Assembly: GCA_932294295.1 (NCBI GenBank)
Contig: OW028584.1
Coordinates: 33,117,969-33,181,968, forward strand
Source of the DNA: Alitta virens
Taxonomy: Eukaryota; Annelida; Polychaeta; Phyllodocida; Nereididae
Length of the DNA stretch: 64,000 nt
Reading direction: 5' to 3'
The position numbers were made by a program, and so were the translations under genes. The notes under the pieces are model-generated. The model did no database searches. It worked only from the letters and a program-made list of their open reading frames with translations, and was not told where the DNA came from. Position 1 is the stretch's first letter. Each line of letters opens with the position of its first letter. This document shows, in pieces, positions 48,801-60,479 of the stretch.

Positions 48801-51031
48801 CCAACCACACGTTCTGCAGGACCTGGCACTCAAGGCCTCAACTTTGGCTGGAAAAGACAAGTTTGTGTGTCTACTGCACGACGAAATGAAAATCTGCAAG
48901 GATCTTGTCTTCAGCAAAAAAACAGATTCCCTCATTGGCTATGTCACCTCAGAGCAGTTCGACCCTGGACAAGTGAGTATTATGTTTGTAACAAAAAAAT
49001 TTTGAGCTGGCAAATAATTTTCCTGAAATTCCAATTTACAATATACACTATTTCAATGGATATATCATATAGTCGGAAGAAGTATTGAAAGAAAAAAAGA
49101 CCAAGATTTGCATTACGCTCATGCTACAGTACCTCCTAGACCTGAAAAATAGTCCTGGTTATTAGTGTTCATTATTTACTGTGTTTCAGGACATTGATAA
49201 AAATTTAGCTGAAGATGTTCTCCTGTTCATGGTTGTGGGTGTAACTTCTGACATCCACGCATCCATCGGATACTTTGGCACAAAGGGGGCAAAGGCTGGA
49301 GTGCTGTACAAGCTTTTCTGGGACGCAGTGTGTTACATCGAAGTTTCCTGTGGTTTGAAAGTAAGTTTAATACTGACATCAACTACTGTGTACTGTGCAT
49401 GATGCAAGTGACTCTTTGGATGCAATGAGCATAATATATAATTGTACATTTTCAGGTGTTGGCCTCGACTTCTGACAAAGCGTCAACAAACATGAAGTTT
49501 TACAGCATGCATGGCGTGGAGTCTTCCAGTGAGGTGACATACAAGACACTTAATTTGTATGCGGAAGATGAGCGCTATATTTTTTTCATCTCAGATGTTC
49601 CCCATCTTCTGAAGACGCTCAGGAACAACTTGTTCAATTCACGGGGAAACAAAGGCAAAAGGCTCTTAAAGGTTATTATACTAAACTTATAGTTTGCTTG
49701 CAATTGATCTGCATGTTCAATTTATTGGCTGATTTGTAATGCAGCATATATTTAATTTCAGAAAGGGGGTAGCTTTCTTACCTGGGACATGATCATTAAA
49801 TTCTGGGAAAAGGACATCAGTGGACACATGTTTCGAACAAAGATTACTTATGATCATGTCTTTCTAACTCCGCAAAGTAAAATGAAAGTGAAGCTTGCTG
49901 CCCAGGTAAAATAGTTTAAAACGATGAAAATAGAATTTTCTGATGGTTTTTTTTCTGTGTTTGTTGATTGAGTTTCAGCTGTTCTTTCTGTAATTAATCA
50001 CAGGTAACTATTTTTAGGTTCTGAGCGAGTCTTTTGGCAAAGTTCTTGAGGAGTATGGTGATGCTGATGTGCAAGAGATGGCCACTCTTATCCTGCTGAC
50101 GGACAAATTCTTTGATGCGATGAATGTTCGCTCACATTCAGAGGCGGCCAAGAAACGGAAACCATTCTGTGAGCCGTATACATCTGGTGATGATGATAGA
50201 TTTCAGGTAAATTTGGTATATCATCAATTGAATAATCTAAGTAGTAGATGTGCATCTTTGAATTTCACATCAAAGCTAATACAAATATCCTGATTATTTG
50301 CATTAAGCAGGTATTATTTAAGCATTTGTAAAATGTGTAAAATAAAATATCAAGGTTTCTTAATTCACAGTGGTTGGAGGAAGTTTTCCTAAAGTACTTC
50401 TTTGACTGGGACAAAGAGGTGGCTGCCATGACCAATCTGAAAGCTGCACAGAAAGCTAAATTTTTCATCAGCAAACCCACTTTTAATGGATTAATTATGA
50501 CAGGTACGGGTTTACAACAAAATCATTTATCAATTGTTTTTCAGAAATTTAAAATTTATCAAAGGTTTTTCAGCAGTTTCATGATAATAACGTAATGCAT
50601 TGTTTATTTGTTATTATTTTGTAGTGCGCTCCATAACAGAAGCAACTCGTTTTCTGCTGATGCAAGGTGTAAATTTCGTTTACACAAACAGATTTTGTCA
50701 AGATCCTGTTGAGGAGGCATTCGGTCGCCATAGGGCAATGGGACGACGTAGTGATAACATGAACCTCCATATGTTTGGGTACGTACGAACATTAAAACAG
50801 TGAAAATTCTATACTTTTATTTAGGCAGTCATAAAATTGCATGGATCTATTTGTTTAATACATTTCTTTTATAATATTTAAACTTGCAGACATCAGGAGA
50901 GATCACTGCATCTTCAAGGACTACTACAACGTCAGTTCAAACCAAGGGGAAATGTTACCATCAGCCAAAATGAAGAAATCGAGATCTTTGATGCAAAGTT
51001 GCCAAAAATCACCAGGAAAAGGAAACTTTGA
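45848..51031 (+). CDS. THAP-domain P-element-type transposase, about 820 residues
   Basis: Exons: 45848-46079, probably 47246-47253, 47399-47606, 47705-47863, 48172-48549, 48644-48972, 49190-49360, 49456-49671, 49762-49905, 50018-50206, 50371-50503, 50625-50778 and 50890-51031. All have GT...AG ends and open frames. Without the 8-bp microexon, exons 1 and 2 do not join in phase. Residues 1-77 are a THAP zinc finger (C6, C11, C65, H68, with W43). A coiled-coil-like stretch lies in exon 48172 ([16 protein letters not shown]). RWHP and LLHDEMKI (D near 408), [14 protein letters not shown] (D near 542) and [11 protein letters not shown] (acidic near 752) match the RNase H-like core and C-terminal acidic block of P transposases. 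It would bind the element ends and cut and paste them in the nucleus. The many introns resemble THAP9 more than the Drosophila P element. Confidence 0.9.
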
Positions 51032-51449
51032 ATATTTATTTGGCCCTACATATGTGGACATGTATGCATTGTCGTCATTAAATGCATTATAATAACCTTA
51101 ATCAATATCAGACGGACTACCTGATTTTTAATTTGAGATTCATGTTTGGGCAATGTTTGGAATTGTATTGAGATATATGATATAATGGATAAACAATTTT
51201 AACTTTTAGGAGCAGTTTTTACTGTGAATTCTGTTAACTTTGTTTCGAGTTGTGAAAAAATGTAACTTTGGCAGACTCAACATTGGGAAGGTTTACTATG
51301 TTATAACACTATTGCTAATTGGAATCTGACATTTGTCGCTATGTAAAATTCGCCCGATAGGAAAAGTTTGCAACAAAAACAGGTTATGCTAGCCTTTACT
51401 GAAAGATCATTTATGTGATATCGTGAATGAGGTCATATAGTTTTATGTT

Positions 51450-54176
51450 CTAGTTTGTCAGATTTTTTCGAAGAGCTTTTTGACGTTTCAATATATGGTG
51501 CTGCCTGCGAAAGTTTTCCATTACCTGACGGCAATAGCCATTTATCCTGGTTTTAGTGTAGGCTGTGACAAGATTAAGAAATACTTTATCCTTTAATTTT
51601 TCACAGTTACTATCAATGGCTTCTTGAAATATTTTGCACAATCTTTCATCATTGCAGACTTCACCAACAATGCCATCAATAGATATCATAGTGACATTTT
51701 TGCCTGTGTATTTTCTCTATTCAAGTTTAGTGAACACTGGTATAATGCAGGGCTCCACCGACAATAATCCTCCCCGCTGCTTGGTACAGATCAGTTGTGA
51801 TGTGCATTCTTCACTTTCTTGTGTAATGCTCTTTATGATATCAAGTTCTTGATGTTTAAGTTGCCCATCTGCTTGGTTCTGAGCTATTTTTCTTGCTCGG
51901 TGAAGAGCAAACCCTGCAATATACTCAATGATATCCTTGTCCTCATCACTAACAGGGTCTGGATCACTTGGAGTTGTAAGGGGCAGGTTGAAGTTCTCAT
52001 TCAGGAGATCGTTCATTATGATTCTTGATAAACTTGCCAAGACTGGTTTTGGTACTTGTGGACTTGCACATTGCTTTATGTATTGATGGTACTTGGACCA
52101 TGCTGCCTCGCGAGATTTCACCAAAAATGGTTTCTTGTCTTTCAGACAACAGTTTAGCCACTGTAGATCATTCAGCAAGTCTTTGCAATGAAAAAAAAAA
52201 GAGTAAATGTTTAATGTAGAATTATGTGATTCTATAATGATCACTGCAGGTGCAACACGATGTATGAGTATGCTTGATGAACTTTTAGCACTGCCTTTCC
52301 TTAAAATATGTGAGATGATATCAACATATATGAAAGATAATAAAGACCATGAATTGTATATAAAATGACTGTGTTGGTATATTGATTTTTAATAAAATAT
52401 TGATTTTGGCATTCAGCATTTCCAGGTATAAACCATAGTTGGGAGTCAAATTTTGGTATAAATCCCATTGATAGGCTAAACAAATAAAAAAACATTGGCA
52501 AGAGGGGGGGGTCTGGATTTTCAGAACCTTTCCACCCCTTCTTGCTTTCATTTTGGTAAGAAATAGGCCTACATTGAGTACTACAGAGAATGCAATACAT
52601 AGAAACTAAACCAGCACTTGAAAAATCAGGTAGTGTTGAAAACTCTGGACCCATACAAAGAGATTGTCTGGATTTTCAGAACCTTTCCACCCCTTCTTGC
52701 TTTCATTTTGGTAAGAAATAGGCCTACATTGAGTACTACAGAGAATGCAATACATAGTAACTAAACCAGCACTTGAAAAATCAGGTAGTGTTGAATACTC
52801 TGGATCCATACAAAGAGTAAATAAACCCTGTTGCTTTAACATAGTTCAAAATATTCACCTTTGCTGCTTTTTGCTCTGAGAGCAGTTTTAAAGGCCTCGG
52901 GTAACATAATGTCCTGAAGTATTTCATCTCTGCCTTTTCTGACATGCTCAACAGACAACTGAGCAATGTTCCGTGGTCCCTATAAATAGGTGATACATTT
53001 TGAAGTTTATTTGATTCCAATCTCTATACTATAAGCAATGATAAGGACAAAATATCTTGCATCTATTTAAGTATGTGTAGAATTCACAAATCAGCACACA
53101 AGAAATGAAAAATTTATGTCAATTCAACACTTTATTTTAGACACATGTATTTAAATAAGTCCCATGTCAATATTAAGGACTACAATAATATAAAACAGTA
53201 ACAGTGCAATCTTAAATCGAGAGTTGTTCCATTTTTCAAGTGTGGGGTGGGGTTGGGGGATTAGGATGTATTTTTATTGACCTGCTGCCCCACTTACGTA
53301 GATAAATATATATTGTGGGCAACCCCTCTCTATCTTGCAGACCTGTCTGTTTTTTGTTTAGAAAAAGCCTTACAGTCGATTCCACAGTACGAATCTGTAC
53401 ATGTATTTAATTCCCAGTAATATTTTTATCTTCAGAAAACTATTTTGTCTCTTTAATAAGGATCTATCCAAGTGATGCTCTTTTGACATTACAATAATAT
53501 ATATCAATCTACATAAGTGGGGCAGCAGGTGCATTGGCTTGTTTACTCGTCAAAGTACGCACTGCATCAATCTCATTTTCTTCTTCTTCGTCCAATGCAA
53601 GATTCATGCATTCCCATGGGTTGTCCTGTCAAAAAAATAATTAAAAATTGTTAAACAGACAATGGCAATAACATTGACCTTGCACGACAATTCAATAAAC
53701 TTCTGTTTGACTTGACCCCAAGGCCACACTTGTTTGATCTTTAGCTTCTCCAATCCTCTCGGGGGCAATTTTTTTTATTTCTGATAACTAATGTAATTTC
53801 CAGTATAGATATCTACATATATGATATATGAAGTTTATGGGCTGTCATAAACCAAACTGAAGTGACACAATTAGCTGTCACGGATAATAGCTGTCATGGG
53901 TAATCAACTTGACTGGATATAAATTACAAATATTAGTATTCAGTGATATATATTTGCACATAACCCCCCCCCCCCACACATACACACTTATATATGATTT
54001 TGTCAAATTGTATTCAGCCGTGATTTTGCTTGTGCATCCTGAGCCTTGCCGGTTACAATAACGACTCAGGAACTAAGCTTAAGCACTCAAACTACTTAGG
54101 AACTCTCTATACAAAGCTTTCAAGTGTATATGTAGTATCAAAATGAAAAACATACCTCAAAATCAGCCTCAGCCAT
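51450..54176 (-). CDS. Second, convergent gene of the P-type element; function unknown
   Basis: Minus-strand exons: 54156-54176 (MAEADFE), 53509-53625, 52859-52979 and a last exon 52180 down to a TAG at 51717-51719. The same frame continues open to 51450. Exon phases fit for 1-2 and 3-4. Exon 2 can end at its own TAG, giving a 45-residue acidic peptide, or splice from a GTGCGT donor inside it to exon 3 in phase. The long form has LLNDLQWLNC, REAAWSKYHQY, EYIAGFALHRARKIA and KQRGGLLSVEP. The YIAGF and RGGL blocks resemble the C-terminal parts of several transposon-encoded proteins. The tail after the TAG (VFLNLVTAYTKTRINGY, ALRKNL) looks like part of the same protein. I do not recognise a function. 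It starts 132 bp inside the right terminal repeat. Confidence 0.65.
52511..52817. repeat. 155-bp tandem duplication inside the element
   Basis: Two direct copies, starting GTCTGGATTTTCAGAACCTT at 52511 and 52666, are nearly identical. They lie in an intron of the minus-strand gene. High identity suggests a recent event. Confidence 0.9.
53280..53535. repeat. Inverted repeat at the end of minus-strand exon 2
   Basis: CCTGCTGCCCCACTTACGTA near 53281 and its near complement near 53512-53533 form arms of about 35 bp around about 190 bp. The right arm contains the end of exon 2 (codons for PAAPLM and the stop). No target duplication was seen. Confidence 0.65.
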
Positions 54177-54219
54177 CTCTCGTGTCCCTTCAGCAATTTG
54201 TTTACACAGCGCCGGAAGT

Positions 54220-54308
54220 AACTAATGCACGAAGACGGTGGCGCCGCCACAACCTGAACATAAATTGCCTTGGCCAATTGGTTGTGTCTCTAGTGCTATA
54301 ACTCCATG
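54220..54308 (-). repeat. Right terminal and subterminal repeats of the P-type element
   Basis: The 28-bp terminal repeat (54281-54308) and the subterminal motif (54220-54233) lie 0 and 75 bp from the right end, against 0 and 84 bp at the left. A GGCGCC also occurs near both ends. Confidence 0.85.
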
Positions 54309-54315
54309 GTCAAAT

Positions 54316-54797
54316 GAAGCCGAATTGCACCACAACAAAATCTGTTCGATCCACAATCATATATTGCTTTTTGCCACCGCCAATTTATCTGCCTTCTCCT
54401 GCCCTCTATCTCTCTTAATACGTTTTACAATAAGAAAACACATACGGAATCAGTATGAACTATACTAAATCATAGACTGCTGCACTGGCTGTAATGTATA
54501 TAATCGCTATTAAAAATTTTGAATCGAGCGACGCTCTTCATGACGTTCGCATGACGCTAGCGAACGTGCTTCTCTACATTCTAAAAAAATAGGATGATAC
54601 ATAAACTTTTCGAAGCGATGACGCTCATCGTGACATTTGCCTCGCAGTTCGAGAATCTCACGTGAAAAAAAAAATGCGGGGGGTACACTTTGCGCATGCG
54701 TCAGATTGACATTTTGCTGAATTCTACAATAATCGTGGATCGGGTGACCTCCTGCCAGTTAGATCATACGGCCAACTGCCTCTGGGCCTTCGGCTAA
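54316..54797. other. Non-coding flank of the P-type element
   Basis: No gene is seen. The stretch is richer in CG dinucleotides than the rest of the region (about 54520-54720). Confidence 0.5.
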
Positions 54798-54908
54798 TAT
54801 GACCAGCTGCAGGCAGACATAATGGAGAGATGACAAGATGGGTTGGATCTACCTCATGTCACACATTTACCCCATGGGTGGGGTCTTTTACTTGCCTTTG
54901 CATAGACA
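54798..54908 (+). repeat. Member of the dispersed GACCAGCTGC family
   Basis: It is the fullest copy with 32815-32920. It holds GACCAGCTGCAGGCAGACAT, a GATGACAAG-type middle and CCCCATGGGTGGGG. Confidence 0.6.
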
Positions 54909-57900
54909 ATGAACACAAGTCACCATCAATTATAAGGGGAACCCAACAATACAACTCTCCTTAATTATATAATTTCTATTGAGTAATTAAAGCGACATTT
55001 TTACTGATTATTTTTCAAATTCCAAGTTAATAAAATATATAGACATGGAGCCAGTTATTAATCTACAGCACATTTCATATTTCATTGTGTATTGACATTG
55101 CATTGTGGGTAAATGGCACCTAATCAGCAGATAAGATAATAGGGGTCTAGATCAAGTGCATAGATGACCTTTTATAAAATTTATAGATTGCATGAAGTCT
55201 TCAATACATATTACTGATAGAAAGTATGTCAATATATGTATTACTAAGCAGAAACTAGGAGTTCCTGAAATTTGATATTATTGCTACGTACATATTATAA
55301 ACTCATATAATATGCTGTAATGATACTCATATATAATGATATATTAACTGATTTAATTTTAAGAAGAAAAAAAAAAGTTTAGTTTTTAGCTACGTTATGT
55401 TATTTTAATTCTATTCTTTCTAAAATATAAATACAATCAAATAGAATCCAATGCAAATTAATGCAACTTATATATTGCTATGCAATTGCGTTTATGAAAT
55501 TCTCAGTTCAAGTCTGACTATTGAAAAAGCATGTTTGTAATATATCTTATATATCTGATATATATTATATATATTATGTATATTATATATATTATATACA
55601 TTTTATATATATTATAGATATATATATATATTAAATATAGGCCTATTATATATATGTATATTATATATATCCATGGATACTCTACTCTTGTCTCCATGAT
55701 ATATCATAGGTTTCCGTAGCTTTGTCCCTGAGGCGTAGCCAAGTTGTATGAAGTGGGGCGGGGAGGGGGGGGGGGTCAGACCTACAGCCTTCCTCCCTAT
55801 ATGCCACACTTTTTTTTTTTCATCTATATCATGATAAAACTTTGCAAAATAATTTATCACGATCAGTTTATACAAATCTCTTGCTATACTTGTTTTTCTA
55901 TATATTGTTATAAATCAATCACAATAATTTATCACGATATTTATTTTCATATATATATACTTACTACGTTGGCATGACTACCCCCCTCTACCCCCCTCTA
56001 CATGATACGAAAATCAAAACATGGTATATGCTCATCGTATGATATTTATATCTATAGTTGAATTGCAAAGAAATTTATGAAGGTTATATGTTCGGCCACA
56101 ACAGGTGCAACTGTATCATAGCCTCACAGACAGTTCAGTGACCAAATATGATAATATCTCAGAGTAGGGGATTACCAAAGGTTTCAGTTGTGCAACGCCT
56201 CATTAACGCCTTATTGCTGGGACAACTGGTCTATGCTACACACATTCGCCGGCTAGCTGGCTAGCTATGTACATAGTTAGCTGACTCAGAGGTAGGTTTT
56301 TTACTATATTTTATGAAATTCACGAAATTGTTAAAAGAATGTTGAGTTAATTTTCAAAAATAATTTCATATTAACTTAAATTCAATAGTCAATTTGATGA
56401 ATACTTTGAATCTGAATCATGTGGAAAATATACATTTAATTAGTTGCTTTAGAAACATTGCTTTGAAATTGAAAATGCTATGTTATCAGGTGTGATTTCT
56501 AAAAGGACATAATTTGATAGTGTATTTTGTTAAATAAAATGCTTTCAATTTATTTATTTTGAAAATTTACACAAATATGGTTTACTGAGCTAGTCAGTTT
56601 GAAATCTTACAAACGTGCTAATTGTGGTTTGTTTAACATAAAACAAATTAGAAATGTACGTGTGCTATTTACGAAACTGTGGCAAAGGTGCTATTAATAG
56701 AACTGTAGTACTTGGCAGACTATTAAATTATCATATTCACATATACATATTTTTTTTGTTATTATTTTTGTTAGTTATATTATCGAGTATAAAGGGATGG
56801 CATTTTTGTTAACTTTTGTTTTTCAATTACCTAAATTCAATCGAAAACATAGACTGCGATGCAACAAAACCCCCAGCGAATCCCACATAGCACAGGCATC
56901 ATTAACATCTGGCAATGTGTGAACAATGTTAGCAGCACACATGTGTCAATGTACAGGAGATATAGCACTAAGCAGAGAAATGGAAGTGTTTAATTGTCCA
57001 GTGTGAAATGGAATGAATGCAAATATAATGTCATGATAATTTATAAGAAAACTTTAACATAAATAAATGGATAACAAGTAAAGCTCTCTTTAAAAGAGAC
57101 CTGTACTAGACTTGTGTGATAATAGTCGATAGTAGATATTAATGACATGTAAATATATTATTAGGGAAACAATCTTTCCCTGGACAGGACAGGAACTGCT
57201 GCAATCAGAGTGCTTTAAAGCAGATCAAAGCCCCAGAAAACTCAGCCACTGTTGCTTACTGCAAGTAGCTAAACTTTTAGGCCATGTGGTCATTCAATCA
57301 ATCGCCTGAAAGAACCATGCTGTTTAGCTTGTTCTACTGCAGTAAAATTCCATGGTTACCAGTTCAATTATGACTAAAACTTTAATGTATCAACTTTGGA
57401 AGTGGTAACCAAGGACTGTATCTAAATTTAAGCTGAACTCTTGAATTCAGATTAAAGTTGAGCATCATATTCATTTGCATTTAACTAAATAAAATTTAAA
57501 TACATGAATACAAGTCTTAAACATGTCAAAGGTATATACATTATCAATTGATATTATCTTCAACATTTACTGGATTGTTGGGTTGCTGATTTGCATTACT
57601 TATATGGCATTTTAAATTAGTTTTATATATATTACCAAACAACAAACACCTTACATGTGTATTAACTACATAACATTAACAAAACAATGCATAGATTATT
57701 ATGCAACTATAATCATTATGAAATTGATAATTGCAAACAAAAACTGTTGACTGGTTTGAATATGGCAGTACATGTACGATGATTAAATATTATAATTATA
57801 TGCACTTGAATTCAACAACCTTTTGTAGTAGTCTTTGCAAAAGTATGGGATGCTTACTAGGGAATATGTAAGCAGCAACACAATTTCTAGCATTTTACAG

Positions 57901-59044
57901 TATTATTATTATGTTGTTAGCAAAATTTTACTGATTTAAGGATCATAGTGTCATTGAAAGAGTACACGGTTTTCATATTTTCCTTGTTATATAAAATTAT
58001 ATATCATTAATCGTCATGAAACCCCAAAAAGGTATCTCTACACTAAAAAGTTGACGATGTCTCACTGCCATTGTATGGTCTGAAGCTTAGGCAGACATAA
58101 TGAGGAGATGATAAGGTTATGTTTACTTTGGATTTATAATTTTCTATATGTAAAAATATACTATACACACATGCTTGTTGGTATGGGATGATTATTGGGG
58201 CTAGAGCGGGCCTTCTGACACTATTTATTTAACAATTTGGGCTGATTGTTGGGGGGGGGGGTTCTCTGATTCCACCCCCCCCCCCCTCTCCTCTTTCACA
58301 TGCCCCAGCATCATTCTGGTCTTATTTTTAATTTTAACTTTTTTTTTTTCAGGATGAAATGAAGAGGAGTTTATTATGGGTGAACTCGTTTTTTTTTAAC
58401 ATTTTTATAATTCACACGATAATTTGATCAAAATTTCGTCATTCTCAAGAGGTAAACATTTTATCATTCTCAAGAGGTAAATTATATCAAATTCTAAGGT
58501 TTTTCTTCAGCTGATAATTTTTTTTTTCAAAAACATCGTCTTTAATATCAATAATCTAAAGTGATAATTTTTATCATTTTTCTGGGAATGTTGAAATTAC
58601 GAAATTACTTAACACTGAGGTTACCAACGATGGTGACTAACCTAAAAAAAAAAAAAAAATATTATATATATCCCCAGCAATTATATATTATACATGTATT
58701 AAATATATTTAATGCATTAGGATGTGATTCACAGTGGAACTTTGCTATTGAGACCATTCTTAATGCATTGTTTTAATCATGTAGAGGTTCCAAATAATGA
58801 GGTGGTCTTAATAGTAAGGTAGCACTATACATTTATATCCATTCTTATTCAGGGATTCATTTCTTAATATCTGTCACCTGTTTCACAATTTCTTTATTAG
58901 ACAAGTTTTTTTGTAAAGAAACTGAAATTGCTAGTCATAACAGCATGTGATTTTCATTAAAAAATATCCAAGAATATCCTTGGTTAATGAATGTGAAAAT
59001 GCCATGTATTTTCAATTCGTTGTTTAAACAGCTTTGATATAATT
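54909..59044. other. AT-rich non-coding with simple repeats
   Basis: No gene is seen. There is TATATA-rich sequence at about 55540-55670, a G run at about 55763-55776, and a facing G run and C run at about 58252-58288 that could pair. A partial dispersed-family copy lies at 58083-58130. Confidence 0.5.
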
Positions 59045-59186
59045 GGCATGTGAATTTCATTAGAAAACAATTTTTGTTTGAAAATATGTTGTGCCTTGAA
59101 GTCTAATGGTTAAGACATAAAAATCTGCATGTTTATCAAGAATTGGGAAAATATTTCATGCCAATGGTTACATTTATTGACACAAA

Positions 59187-59229
<43 letters not shown>

Positions 59230-60215
59230 GAACAATCATCAATCCCCCATGAAACCAATGTACTGTATACAGGCAATGTTCTTCATAATCTTATTTACAA
59301 CAGAATTGCTGTTATTAATATATGGGTTAAATTGCTAGTTATATGGCATGTGAATTTCATTAAAACAAATTTTAGTGGTATGTTAAAAATATGTTGCCTT
59401 GAAGTCTAATGGTTAAGAAGGCATAATTTTGACATCCTCATTTTCATTATCTAGATCTCTGAATTATACAGTCTGGGAAAACACTTTATGCCAATGGTTG
59501 CACTTATGAAAACGATGAAATTGCTAGTTATATGGCATGTGAATTTCATTAAAACCAATTTAATGGATGTATGGACAAATACTCTGGAAATATGTTGTGT
59601 TTCAGAATTTTAGTGGAGCTTTACACATTCATTTGGTGGAAGTCTTTATGAAAACAGTTAAATTGCTAGTAATATGGCATGTGAATTTCATTAAAACCAA
59701 TTTTAGTGGATGTATGGACAATTACTCTGAAAATATGTTGTGTTTTGGTGGTTGACATATTAATTTGGTGGAAGTCTTATGGTTAAGACTTTCTGGATGG
59801 GATATTGTCACAAGGTGGCAAGATTTTGACATCATCATTGTCATTCATTGTTTAAATCTATTATATGAAGTGATAATGTAGAATGGGAAAACATGGTTAT
59901 ATTTACCAAATCAGTTAAAGTGCTAGTTATATGGCATGTGAATTTCATTAAAACTAGTTTTAGTGGTATGAATATAGTTTATAGTTTTAAATCTGCTGAA
60001 AGTAGAAAATTTCATATAGCTCCCCTGTGAATTTGCTGTAGTGTAATGAGACTTGGCAGTAGGGATGGGTCAAAAATGACAATCTGAAATAATGCAGATA
60101 AGGAACTCTGCAATATTTTGTTTACCAATTTATTTTTGGCCACATTTTATGAGAAAGGTTAAATATTGTTAAAAATGCTAGTTATATGGCATGTGAGTTT
60201 CATTAAAATATGTTT
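59045..60215 (+). repeat. Diverged tandem repeat, six copies of a GGCATGTGAATTTCATT core
   Basis: The core, often preceded by TTGCTAGTTATAT, occurs at about 59045, 59345, 59534, 59676, 59933 and 60188. Spacing runs from 142 to 300 bp. Several copies also share TGAAGTCTAATGGTTAAGA. An (AT)n tract lies inside at 59189-59226. Confidence 0.75.
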
Positions 60216-60479
60216 GTGACATGCATGGACAAGAAGTCCGAAATGATTTATTGTCATCCCGTCTGATGTCACACATTTCCAACAGGCTTTATAGAATGCA
60301 TTTTCCTGAAGTCTAATGGTTAAGAATTGACAGTTTGGGATAACAACAAAAATCAAGTATCTAAATTTTGAAATCCCTTTTATAGAAAATATGAATTTGT
60401 TGTGATATTCTGTCTGTCAGCATTCAAATTGGTGACTGCGAAATTGCAAAATATGTGTATCATATATGGCATATATATG

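Larger units (their letters stand above)
45722..54315. mobile_element. Complete P-type (THAP9-like) DNA transposon, two genes
   Basis: The element spans 45729-54308 (8,580 bp). Its 28-bp terminal inverted repeats, 45729-45756 and 54281-54308, start CATGGAGTTATAGCACT and match at 27 of 28 positions. Perfect 7-bp duplications GTCAAAT flank it (45722-45728 and 54309-54315). A 14-bp subterminal motif, TTCGTGCATTRGTT, lies inverted at 45813-45826 and 54220-54233. A THAP transposase gene runs rightward from 45848, and a second gene runs leftward from 54176. The two converge near 51 kb. Known P elements carry a transposase gene; the second gene is unusual. Confidence 0.88.
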
